Shown piece by piece: positions 7,982 to 14,785 of a DNA stretch of 64,000 nucleotides (position 1 is its first letter; every line of letters starts with the position of its first letter). Origin of the DNA: a virus; IMG/VR virus record IMGVR_UViG_3300042568_000467, positions 27,439 through 91,438 of that record; one strand, given 5' to 3'. The notes beneath the pieces are model-generated. The model searched no databases, had not been told where the DNA came from, and saw only the letters and a list, made by a program, of their open reading frames with translations. Both the position numbers and the translations under genes were made by a program.

Positions 7982-8463
7982 TACTCCGCCTTCCATACAG
8001 GTACAAATTTTCCGTCTTCTGTCTTAGTATACAATATTAAATTGTGTTTGAGAATAGCCTGCAATTCTGATCTTGAAGGTAAATCTCTAATATGTCCAGC
8101 ATCAATAATAAATTGATGTATGTCCAGAATGTCTGATTCACTTAACATATATTTAGACCAGGTGCTTTCTGGATTACTAATTGGATATACTTTTTGGGGC
8201 TGTTTAATTTTACCCTGCAAAATATACTCCTCTATAGTTACCCTGTGCCTGCCTAAAATTTTGCCTGCCTCTACTACTGTATACGCCCTCTCCATACTTT
8301 TATCTACCTGAGCATAAGAATACATAACTCTTTTTTTATCTACATAGGACCAAGCAACGACTTCGTCTTTAGCTCTTGATAGCCTTAGTACTTTATGTAC
8401 TTTACCATTTAAGAAGAAATAGACGAATTTTTTGCGTAATCTCTGTCGGTTTTCTCTAGCCAT
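7981..8463 (-). CDS. helix-turn-helix DNA-binding protein
   Basis: A 160-residue basic protein. Residues of roughly 60-110 read as an excisionase/MerR-like winged HTH: AYTVVEAGKILGRHRVTIEE, then a short wing and SESDILDIHQFI. The start is rich in Arg and Lys. It is probably a sequence-specific DNA-binding protein acting on the phage's own promoters or origin. The gene overlaps the zinc-ribbon gene upstream by 55 bases; no internal ATG would remove the overlap. No recombinase gene is nearby, so an excisionase role is not supported. Confidence 0.65.
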   Translation of the reverse strand: MARENRQRLRKKFVYFFLNGKVHKVLRLSRAKDEVVAWSYVDKKRVMYSYAQVDKSMERAYTVVEAGKILGRHRVTIEEYILQGKIKQPQKVYPISNPESTWSKYMLSESDILDIHQFIIDAGHIRDLPSRSELQAILKHNLILYTKTEDGKFVPVWKAE

Positions 8464-8597
8464 TTACCAAATGCACTTGTTTCTTTGTTAATCATCCATC
8501 GCTTACCGCAAAGAATGCAGAATAGTTCTGTGTGTAGTTTTTGAGAAAATACTCTATCTACAAATACTCTACCGCTACATTTCTGACATTTCATCAT
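8409..8597 (-). CDS. small zinc-ribbon protein
   Basis: A protein of about 62 residues with two CxxC knuckles (CQKC near residue 4 and CILCG near residue 28), a typical zinc ribbon, followed by a charged helix. The start is an ATG at 8597 overlapping the phosphoesterase stop (ATGATGA, so a second ATG sits three bases on). The open frame continues upstream to a TTG at 8708, but that part would overlap the phosphoesterase deeply. Zinc ribbons of this type bind nucleic acid or protein; the exact role is unknown. Confidence 0.6.
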   Translation of the reverse strand: MMKCQKCSGRVFVDRVFSQKLHTELFCILCGKRWMINKETSAFGKWLEKTDRDYAKNSSISS

Positions 8598-9394
8598 AGC
8601 GAGAATGTCTTTCCGTCCACAACGCAAGAGTAGTCTGGAGCAATATGGATCATTTGAATATGAGGGTAGTCGTTGACAATGTGTGCAATAGCAAAGCCCT
8701 TCTGCCAATCATGGTGTTGAGTATACTTCATTCCTGGACCCTTTTCGTCACACATATGGCCAATCTCATATCCACGAAGAGTTTCTCCTTCACCATTGTT
8801 TCTTAGTTCATATGTTACCATATGTGAAGCAATTCTATGTGAGTGACCTCTAATTAAAGACACCTGAAGATCTTCCATATCCTTGCGAACGGAACCAGTT
8901 GCTGCAATAGAGATGCCGTGGTGTACGTGCACGTCTCCAAAGCGACGCTTAGGCAATGAGTCATAATAAATATAATCGTAGCCTAGGGAGTCCAATGACC
9001 AAAGTGATTCTGGGGTCACATCCTTTGCATAATCTGGAAGCTTCTTGTCTATGTAATCAAAGATACGTATGTCGTGGTTTCCCAATGCTGAAAACAGTTG
9101 TGCATCTGGAAGCATCTCACGAGTCTTTGCATAAAAATCTCTTGCACCCTTTGCCTCATGACGCATCATTGGAACAATTAAATCACGACTGTCATCCTTA
9201 TGAAGCTGAAGAAACTCTGCAGATCTTCCTTCTGTATATTTACTGTAGCAAGCTTGATCGTCAGTATCCCCAAGATAATCTACTACATCTGGCTTAAACC
9301 ATTTCATAACTTTAAACCATAGAGCAATCATCTTATCATCTTGATAAGGGAATTGCTGATCGGATGACAACATCCATTTTAAATCGTTTGTCAT
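8594..9394 (-). CDS. calcineurin-like metallophosphoesterase
   Basis: A 266-residue protein with the metallophosphoesterase motifs in order: SSDQQ (D12), GDTDD (42-46), GNHD (105-108), HHG (158-160) and GHSH (183-186). The first motif is normally DxH; here it is D-Q-Q, so one metal ligand is replaced by glutamine. Family members cleave phosphomonoesters or phosphodiesters, including nucleic acids; the substrate here is unknown. It is the first gene of the replication module. It is preceded by an SD (AGGGAAG) and, further upstream, a hairpin with six T residues and a promoter. Confidence 0.85.
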   Translation of the reverse strand: MTNDLKWMLSSDQQFPYQDDKMIALWFKVMKWFKPDVVDYLGDTDDQACYSKYTEGRSAEFLQLHKDDSRDLIVPMMRHEAKGARDFYAKTREMLPDAQLFSALGNHDIRIFDYIDKKLPDYAKDVTPESLWSLDSLGYDYIYYDSLPKRRFGDVHVHHGISIAATGSVRKDMEDLQVSLIRGHSHRIASHMVTYELRNNGEGETLRGYEIGHMCDEKGPGMKYTQHHDWQKGFAIAHIVNDYPHIQMIHIAPDYSCVVDGKTFSL

Positions 9395-9409
9395 TTAACT
9401 TCCCTGCGT

Positions 9410-9434
9410 AAAAAAGGGTCACGGAGTCGTGACC
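9410..9434 (-). terminator. intrinsic terminator/attenuator before replication module
   Basis: GGTCACG and its complement form a 7-bp stem (9417-9423 with 9428-9434), with a four-base loop and CCC then six T on the minus strand. It ends the fibre operon coming from 9481 and also lies between a candidate promoter and the phosphoesterase ATG at 9394. Confidence 0.8.
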
Positions 9435-9448
9435 TTGATATTATCTAA

Positions 9449-9476
9449 ATTGTAGCATATTAAATCAGCCTGTCAA
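9449..9476 (-). promoter_or_regulatory. candidate promoter upstream of the attenuator
   Basis: On the minus strand TTGACA (9476-9471), a 16-base spacer and TGC-TACAAT (extended -10, 9454-9449). The expected start near 9442 lies just above the terminator hairpin, so transcripts from it would meet the terminator after about 30 bases. Confidence 0.55.
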
Positions 9477-9480
9477 TAGG

Positions 9481-9903
9481 CTAGTGGCAAATTACCATCC
9501 AATAAAATCCTATTGTAAATGATGCCTTTGCTGATGAGTTTAAGTAAGCATTTCCAGAAACTCCAGTCGGACCCAATGTCTTGCTGTCTATTGCAAAGCT
9601 AAATACGCTTGGGATGTCTGCAGTTCTTACTGGAGTTATTATAACTGATTTTGGATTTGATTGTAAAGTAGTTTTAAAATTGATTGTAAAAGGAGTTGCT
9701 TTTCCTGGAACCAATGTGACTCCTGTGTGAAGCCCGCCTAATATTTGGCTTGCCGAAACTGTTTTATTTTCTAGATTTCCAGGTGAATTTCCAGTAGAAG
9801 TAGAACCCACTTTTGGAATACTTGCTCTTATTTCTACTAGACGTCTTTCTAGATCTTGTAATGCAGCTGCGTCTAAAGGTGTGCCGTCATCAAATGCTGC
9901 CAT
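9481..9903 (-). CDS. tail-fibre-type structural protein with lectin-like C-terminus
   Basis: A 140-residue protein. The N-terminus has a short helix (ALQDLERRLVEIRA) of the kind used for trimerisation in fibres. The C-terminal 80 residues read like an H-type-lectin fold seen at fibre tips: FTINFKTTLQSNPKSVIITP, then a glycine-rich region, then FTIGFYWMVI at the end. Last gene of the second fibre operon, before the terminator at 9410. A role in receptor contact is likely by context. Confidence 0.55.
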   Translation of the reverse strand: MAAFDDGTPLDAAALQDLERRLVEIRASIPKVGSTSTGNSPGNLENKTVSASQILGGLHTGVTLVPGKATPFTINFKTTLQSNPKSVIITPVRTADIPSVFSFAIDSKTLGPTGVSGNAYLNSSAKASFTIGFYWMVICH

Positions 9904-10310
9904 TAAAGTTTTTCTCCTAAATCGTGTGCTGAAATTTCTTTTTCGGAAACCTCAATCATTTTTGATCTATCTAGACCGTATCTAGTAAAAGAATCTGGGT
10001 CTATAATGTGTCTTAGTTTATTCTGTGATACTAGATACATTTTACCATCTGCGACATTCTTGATCAAGGTGCCGTCTCTAAACCCTAGTTTTCCAACTAG
10101 TTTAATCCCTGATAATGCCGATTCAGTTGCTAATACCGTAGTAAAGCACCAAGACTGTGCGGCTCTATCCGAAATTAATCTATATCTTTTGCCATCTTTA
10201 ATCCAGTATGTATCTTTATCTGTTTTAACAGCGATACCTGAGGGGAAATTAGTCGGCTGTGATATTGCTAAGATGCTCTGAATAGGCTTCTGCCGCCTCA
10301 AATTTATCAT
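9903..10310 (-). CDS. hypothetical structural protein with cell-wall-type repeats
   Basis: A 135-residue protein with two copies of a motif I know from actinobacterial secreted and cell-wall proteins: a short acidic turn, a Tyr-rich strand, then G-K-x-R/H and a proline or aspartate turn. The copies are DTYWIKDGKRYRLISD and GKMYLVSQNKLRHIIDPDSF. It lies in the fibre operon, so a role at the host surface is plausible. The start overlaps the previous gene by 62 bases and no later ATG is available. Confidence 0.5.
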   Translation of the reverse strand: MINLRRQKPIQSILAISQPTNFPSGIAVKTDKDTYWIKDGKRYRLISDRAAQSWCFTTVLATESALSGIKLVGKLGFRDGTLIKNVADGKMYLVSQNKLRHIIDPDSFTRYGLDRSKMIEVSEKEISAHDLGEKL

Positions 10311-10455
10311 CTTCTACTTTCTTTGCATTTTGTACCTGCTCCAATAGCTGTGTATAATCTGCACGTAAAATAGCAATCTGAGTTTCATAACTTGAAACTA
10401 TCTCACCAATTCTTTGCTGTAGCGCTGTTATAACAAGTTCTGCTTTTTCTGCCAC
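10249..10455 (-). CDS. small coiled-coil protein in fibre operon
   Basis: A 68-residue protein that is almost entirely helical with heptad spacing (ITALQQRIGEIVSSYETQIA continuing into ILRADY). No known family. It is the third of three consecutive short helical proteins here and precedes the cell-wall-repeat protein, which it overlaps. It could be a trimerisation or chaperone element for the neighbouring fibres (inference). Confidence 0.55.
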   Translation of the reverse strand: MAEKAELVITALQQRIGEIVSSYETQIAILRADYTQLLEQVQNAKKVEDDKFEAAEAYSEHLSNITAD

Positions 10456-10462
10456 GGTTATC

Positions 10463-10690
10463 CTATTCGGTAATTACAGTCAAAGAATCCTTTTCTTCAA
10501 CTAGTGCTGCTCTTTTTGTATTCAATAGAGTAATTCTAGAATTTATGTTAGAAACTTGCGAAGCATCTGCATTTGGCACTGCTTGCAATTCTAGTAAGTC
10601 AAGCTGGAGTCCATATATGCTATAGTCTACAGACTTTATGTGCTGTGCTACTAGTCCTAGCTTCTCTTCATTTGTTAGTTCGATTGTCAT
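10463..10690 (-). CDS. small helical protein, paralogue of the next upstream gene
   Basis: A 75-residue two-helix protein (helix, PNADASQ turn, helix). It aligns along its length with the protein at 10713-10925: both have a charged E-x-K start, a leucine/isoleucine-rich first helix, an Asn/Pro turn and a second helix of the same length, so they look like a tandem duplication. A strong SD (AAAGGAGG) precedes the ATG. A TGATATAAT element at 10707-10715 could be a promoter, but it lies too close to the SD to be convincing. Confidence 0.6.
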   Translation of the reverse strand: MTIELTNEEKLGLVAQHIKSVDYSIYGLQLDLLELQAVPNADASQVSNINSRITLLNTKRAALVEEKDSLTVITE

Positions 10691-10712
10691 TTTTTCCTCC
10701 TTTCATATTATA

Positions 10713-10925
10713 TCATTCCGAGACTTCAATGTCTAGGAGTTGATTGATGGCATTTAAAGCCATTAAATTATCATTTTTTTCAGACAGTACATTTTGAATG
10801 TGTTCATTATTTGGATTAGATTTGGCAGACTCTGCTGCCAGCTCTATATCTAAATTATAAATAACTCCCTCAAGTATACTTATCTTACTATTGATAATTT
10901 GTATTTTATCTTCCTTGCTTATCAT
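10713..10925 (-). CDS. small helical protein, tandem paralogue
   Basis: A 70-residue two-helix protein with a central SNPNNEHIQ turn, similar in plan to the protein encoded at 10463-10690. SD AAGGAG lies seven bases before the ATG. It follows the giant FN3/PKD fibre gene by nine bases. No function known; probably a helical hairpin oligomeriser acting with the fibre proteins (inference). Confidence 0.6.
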   Translation of the reverse strand: MISKEDKIQIINSKISILEGVIYNLDIELAAESAKSNPNNEHIQNVLSEKNDNLMALNAINQLLDIEVSE

Positions 10926-10934
10926 ATTTTCTCC

Positions 10935-13900
10935 TTATAATGCAGCCGTAAATGTAGGGCTGTTTACGGTGTTTCCTAGTCCATCAGTATATACCATTGC
11001 AACTCTTAGCCATCTTGGGGATGTTACTGGGCTAACAGCAACGCTGTAATTTCTTGCTCCAATTGAAAGTGGTGATTCTGCAACTGTTGAAAATCCAGAG
11101 GTAGAGCTTGTTGAGCTTATTTGAACTCTAAATCCAGTAGCAGTTCCTCCAGTAACAGTTCCAGGCCCAGTCCAAGACCATCTCTTTCTTCCAGATGTAG
11201 GCAAATTGTTACCATCAAATTTAAATCCAGTAGGAGCAGTAGCAGAGTTTGCAACAGCAGTCCATCTTGCGTATAAGGTAGATTCTGCTGTTAAGTTAAA
11301 TGTGCTGCCTGCTGCGTAGTTAGTTCCAGTTCCTGCAGCATTTGTATTCCAGCCTGCAAAGTTACAGTTTGTTCTTGAAAATCCATTTGACTTAACGGTA
11401 ACGTTTCCGTTTCCAGTTGTTGGAGTCATGGTTCCAGTTCCGCCATTTGCGTTGTAGTTAAGGTTAAAGCTAGCAACCGTAGAAGAAATTCCACTAGCTG
11501 TTGTTGAAGCCGTATTGTATCCGCTAACAGCTTTATTGACAGTAATTGTAGAAGGTGCGTTAGATCCTAATCCAGAGGCAGTAACTGCACCAGTTGTAGA
11601 ATTAACCGATCCAGACCCAGCAGTTGCAGACACATATGAATAAGTAGCGCCAGTTTGTGCTCCAGAGTTTACAGAAGCTGTCCATCCTCCAGCAGCTGAC
11701 GTTGCTGTACCATATGAAAACGCTACTGCATCAGCATTTGCAGAAGTAATTTGACCACTATAAAAATAATAAGTTGTTCCATTTGTTCCGACAACTGTAT
11801 CCCTTACTGCAAACACGTAAGGGGTTCCAGCGGGATCAGCAGGAACTATTGCATATGGATTAGCTGTTCTAAATGATGATAGCGTGTTACCTCCTGGGGC
11901 CACCAAGTTTGATGTGACTGTAGAGTAAAGCAATACTGATGTTATAGATTGAGCATTAGTATATGTACCAGTTGTCCAAGTAATGCTATCAAGATACTTA
12001 ACAATAGATGTTGAAAATGTATTAGTAGCTCTAACTGTTGGAGCGCTGTTTTGTGATACTTCAGTTGAGGTCATATTAAATGGGACTCCAGCACTCCAAG
12101 CACTTGCTGTAGCTGAAGCTCCTGCAGATGTGTCACCCAATGATACAACTGATCTAATATACATATAGGTTGTTGTTGTACCACCTGGACCAGTAAAATC
12201 TGTTAATGGACTAGAAGAACCAGTTGCATCTGGTGTGACCTGTCCTGTTGGTGCATTTGCTGATGATATCCAATACATCTGATAATTTGGTCCAGATCCT
12301 CCAGAGAATGTAGCAGTAACTGCTCCACCTTGTGGGCCTGGAGTTACAGAAACTGATGTGGGAGGAAATAAAGCTAAATTAGTTATACCAGAAGTTCTAA
12401 CATAAGGAGTCCATGTTGTACCGTTTGCGGAAGCAGATACATAAAAGTAGTAGTTGCCACCAAATGCTGGAGTGTTTCCATTTTTATCTGGGTCTCCAGG
12501 TCCCCATGCCCAAGAACCAGAAGATGCTGTTATAGTGCTTCCATTCACAGTTTTTTCTTCATCAAAAACTGTAGCTGGGCTTGTTGGCGCTGTAGCGCTA
12601 CTGCTCCAATAAATTCTATAATATGCTGCGTTTGTTGCGCCAGACCAAGATGCAGTAAGTGTTGTTGAGCTACCATTATTTGATGCGGTCACTGAAGTAG
12701 GTGCGGTTGCAACTGCTGGTATTGTAACTTGAACTCTAGTTGTGCTGTATGAGCTTACATCAGATCCAGATGTATTTGCCGTAGAAGTCTTTGCAGATCT
12801 AACCCAGAAATAATATGTTGATCCAGGCGTTGGTGTAAAACCAGGTGTGTATGTTATAGTAGTAGTATTTTGCGTTTCACTGCCAGGATCATAGCCAGTG
12901 CCGTCGGAAGGATACGTTGTGTTATCAACTCTATACCAAGATTGAAACCACGGGCCAGATCCACCAGTATAAGATAAAACAAAAGATGTGCCATTCCATA
13001 CAACTCCAGTTGGAGTTGGTGCAGATAATGGTGGAGAAACAGTGATTACTCTATTCCTAGTACTTCTTGCAGGATCTCCTTGAGGTTCCCATAGCAGAGT
13101 TGCAGTATATGTTCCAACTGTATTATAAGTTTTTGTTATACCAGAAAAACCTGGATTGCTAGTTCCAGTTGAAAAATAATTCCATCCGCTATCTGTATTA
13201 TCACCAAAATCTATCTTGTATCTTTTTGGATATGATGCATATGTAGTTGTTGGATAGCCTACTGTTGATCCAGAAAAAGTAATTGAATTTCCTGTGCTAG
13301 GAGTTGTAGATGTAACATTTAGAGTCATTGCAGAAGATGGGGCAATATCAATCATTCCTGGAAGATCTATGCCAAATGGGTAAGCCCCTATGCTTGGAAT
13401 ATTACCAGTAAAATAGCTTGCAGATGCGTTAGATGAAGTAGATGAAGCTCTTGCACTTAATCTAAATTCTAATGTCCATCTTGCTACGCCAGTATTGTAA
13501 GTTGGACCAGCTATTCCAAATAGACCAGCATCTATCCATTCCCTCCAGACAACAGTTGCTCCACCGCTGCCATTTGGTGTAATTGAATATGGTGTTAAAT
13601 CTACAGGAAATCCTCCGCTATCAGTTGATGTGCTTTGTTGAGCTAAAGTATCCCATCTATGATATCTATTTTCTGTTGTTATGTCATTGCGATAAAATCT
13701 AGGCTCTAAAAGATAGTGTGTAGTGGGGCTAACATCGATTACGTTTGCCGTCCACACCATAACTCCATCAGCAATTACTCTTTGGCTAGATTGATTGTCA
13801 AGGATACTGTTGCCATTTATATCGGTAACTGTAACAGATGTAATTGTTGCAACACTTCCAGTAGACTTAAAAGAACTAACTGGAGAGTTGCCTGGATGAT

Positions 13901-14777
13901 CTGTGTATGAATTCACAAGAACTATCTCTGCAATTATATAGTTACCAGCTGCAATTCCACCTGATTCAGTATAAAAGTCAGTGCCAGTAATTGTAGTTCC
14001 AGTTCCATTGTATTCGCTATACTGTGATCCGCTTCTTGTATCGTCAATTAGTTGAGGAAAAGCAAAGGAGTCCAAGTATGTTGTTTTTAAATCTGTTCCA
14101 CCAGGGGACTTTGATGTATTGCGCCACCATTTAACATATGACCTTGACAGATCCGCTGCTTTAAACCAAGAATCATTTATCACAAAATCTAAGGTAAGCT
14201 GGGCGCTTCCAGAACTATAATTTTCTGAAAGAGTAGAAGAGGTTACGGTTGGCTGCTGTCTAATAATTTTAATTGGTGGAGAATACAATGTTGTTCCTGG
14301 AGGATAGGGAGAGTCTGTATTAGAAGCAACAAGCTCATAGAATAACCACCATCCGTCAGCCATAAATCTTTTGAATCCAATGTCTGTTTCGCTGTTGTTT
14401 GTTAGATTATAAATATCTGTTGTCTCTAGTTGATATCTATCTGTATTTCCAGTATTATCCTCAGAAATTTTCATTCTTCTTGAATTTACGGTAATTGGCT
14501 GTGTTCCATTTATGGTTCCATCGTTTCCATATAAGACTGTATTAATAAATTGCGGACTTGTTGCCCTAGTGCCATTGTATCCACCAGTTCTTATGTCGAT
14601 AGGATCTGTTAAGCTAGGTGATGGAGCATCTCCTGGCCAAACTTGAATCCAGCCAGTTGTTAATTTTGCAAACACCTTGGTTGCAGTTTTCCATCCACCG
14701 CTACCAGTACTGGTTTTAGCATATATTTTTTTAATTGCTGACCATGTGGAGGTTCCAGTTTTTACTCTAATTGGCAT
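10935..14777 (-). CDS. large tail fibre/adhesin-like protein with FN3, PKD and InlB-type repeats
   Basis: A 1280-residue Ser/Thr/Gly-rich protein without a signal peptide. The N-terminus has two short repeats ending W-x-x-x-x-K-x-x-AK and a GWIQVWPGD segment. Immunoglobulin-like domains follow. One near residues 480-580 is PKD-like (KIDFGDNTDSGW, then YNTVGTYTATLLWEP). FN3-like units run from about 590 to 1000. Near 1145-1205 is an InlB-B/Flg_new-type repeat (NYNANGGTGTM, FAGWNTNAAGTG, LYARW), and another FN3 unit ends the protein. Such domains mediate cell-surface adhesion. It is the largest member of the second fibre locus and very probably a host-binding appendage. Confidence 0.7.
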   Translation of the reverse strand: MPIRVKTGTSTWSAIKKIYAKTSTGSGGWKTATKVFAKLTTGWIQVWPGDAPSPSLTDPIDIRTGGYNGTRATSPQFINTVLYGNDGTINGTQPITVNSRRMKISEDNTGNTDRYQLETTDIYNLTNNSETDIGFKRFMADGWWLFYELVASNTDSPYPPGTTLYSPPIKIIRQQPTVTSSTLSENYSSGSAQLTLDFVINDSWFKAADLSRSYVKWWRNTSKSPGGTDLKTTYLDSFAFPQLIDDTRSGSQYSEYNGTGTTITGTDFYTESGGIAAGNYIIAEIVLVNSYTDHPGNSPVSSFKSTGSVATITSVTVTDINGNSILDNQSSQRVIADGVMVWTANVIDVSPTTHYLLEPRFYRNDITTENRYHRWDTLAQQSTSTDSGGFPVDLTPYSITPNGSGGATVVWREWIDAGLFGIAGPTYNTGVARWTLEFRLSARASSTSSNASASYFTGNIPSIGAYPFGIDLPGMIDIAPSSAMTLNVTSTTPSTGNSITFSGSTVGYPTTTYASYPKRYKIDFGDNTDSGWNYFSTGTSNPGFSGITKTYNTVGTYTATLLWEPQGDPARSTRNRVITVSPPLSAPTPTGVVWNGTSFVLSYTGGSGPWFQSWYRVDNTTYPSDGTGYDPGSETQNTTTITYTPGFTPTPGSTYYFWVRSAKTSTANTSGSDVSSYSTTRVQVTIPAVATAPTSVTASNNGSSTTLTASWSGATNAAYYRIYWSSSATAPTSPATVFDEEKTVNGSTITASSGSWAWGPGDPDKNGNTPAFGGNYYFYVSASANGTTWTPYVRTSGITNLALFPPTSVSVTPGPQGGAVTATFSGGSGPNYQMYWISSANAPTGQVTPDATGSSSPLTDFTGPGGTTTTYMYIRSVVSLGDTSAGASATASAWSAGVPFNMTSTEVSQNSAPTVRATNTFSTSIVKYLDSITWTTGTYTNAQSITSVLLYSTVTSNLVAPGGNTLSSFRTANPYAIVPADPAGTPYVFAVRDTVVGTNGTTYYFYSGQITSANADAVAFSYGTATSAAGGWTASVNSGAQTGATYSYVSATAGSGSVNSTTGAVTASGLGSNAPSTITVNKAVSGYNTASTTASGISSTVASFNLNYNANGGTGTMTPTTGNGNVTVKSNGFSRTNCNFAGWNTNAAGTGTNYAAGSTFNLTAESTLYARWTAVANSATAPTGFKFDGNNLPTSGRKRWSWTGPGTVTGGTATGFRVQISSTSSTSGFSTVAESPLSIGARNYSVAVSPVTSPRWLRVAMVYTDGLGNTVNSPTFTAAL

Positions 14778-14785
14778 GACTATTC

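Noticed and set aside
7981-8463. Excisionase with nearby integrase
   Set aside because: The HTH fold fits excisionases, but there is no integrase or attachment site in the window and the gene belongs to the replication operon.
10707-10715. Extended -10 promoter TGATATAAT before the small helical gene at 10690
   Set aside because: The predicted start would fall within the SD, leaving no usable leader; a chance match in AT-rich sequence is more likely.
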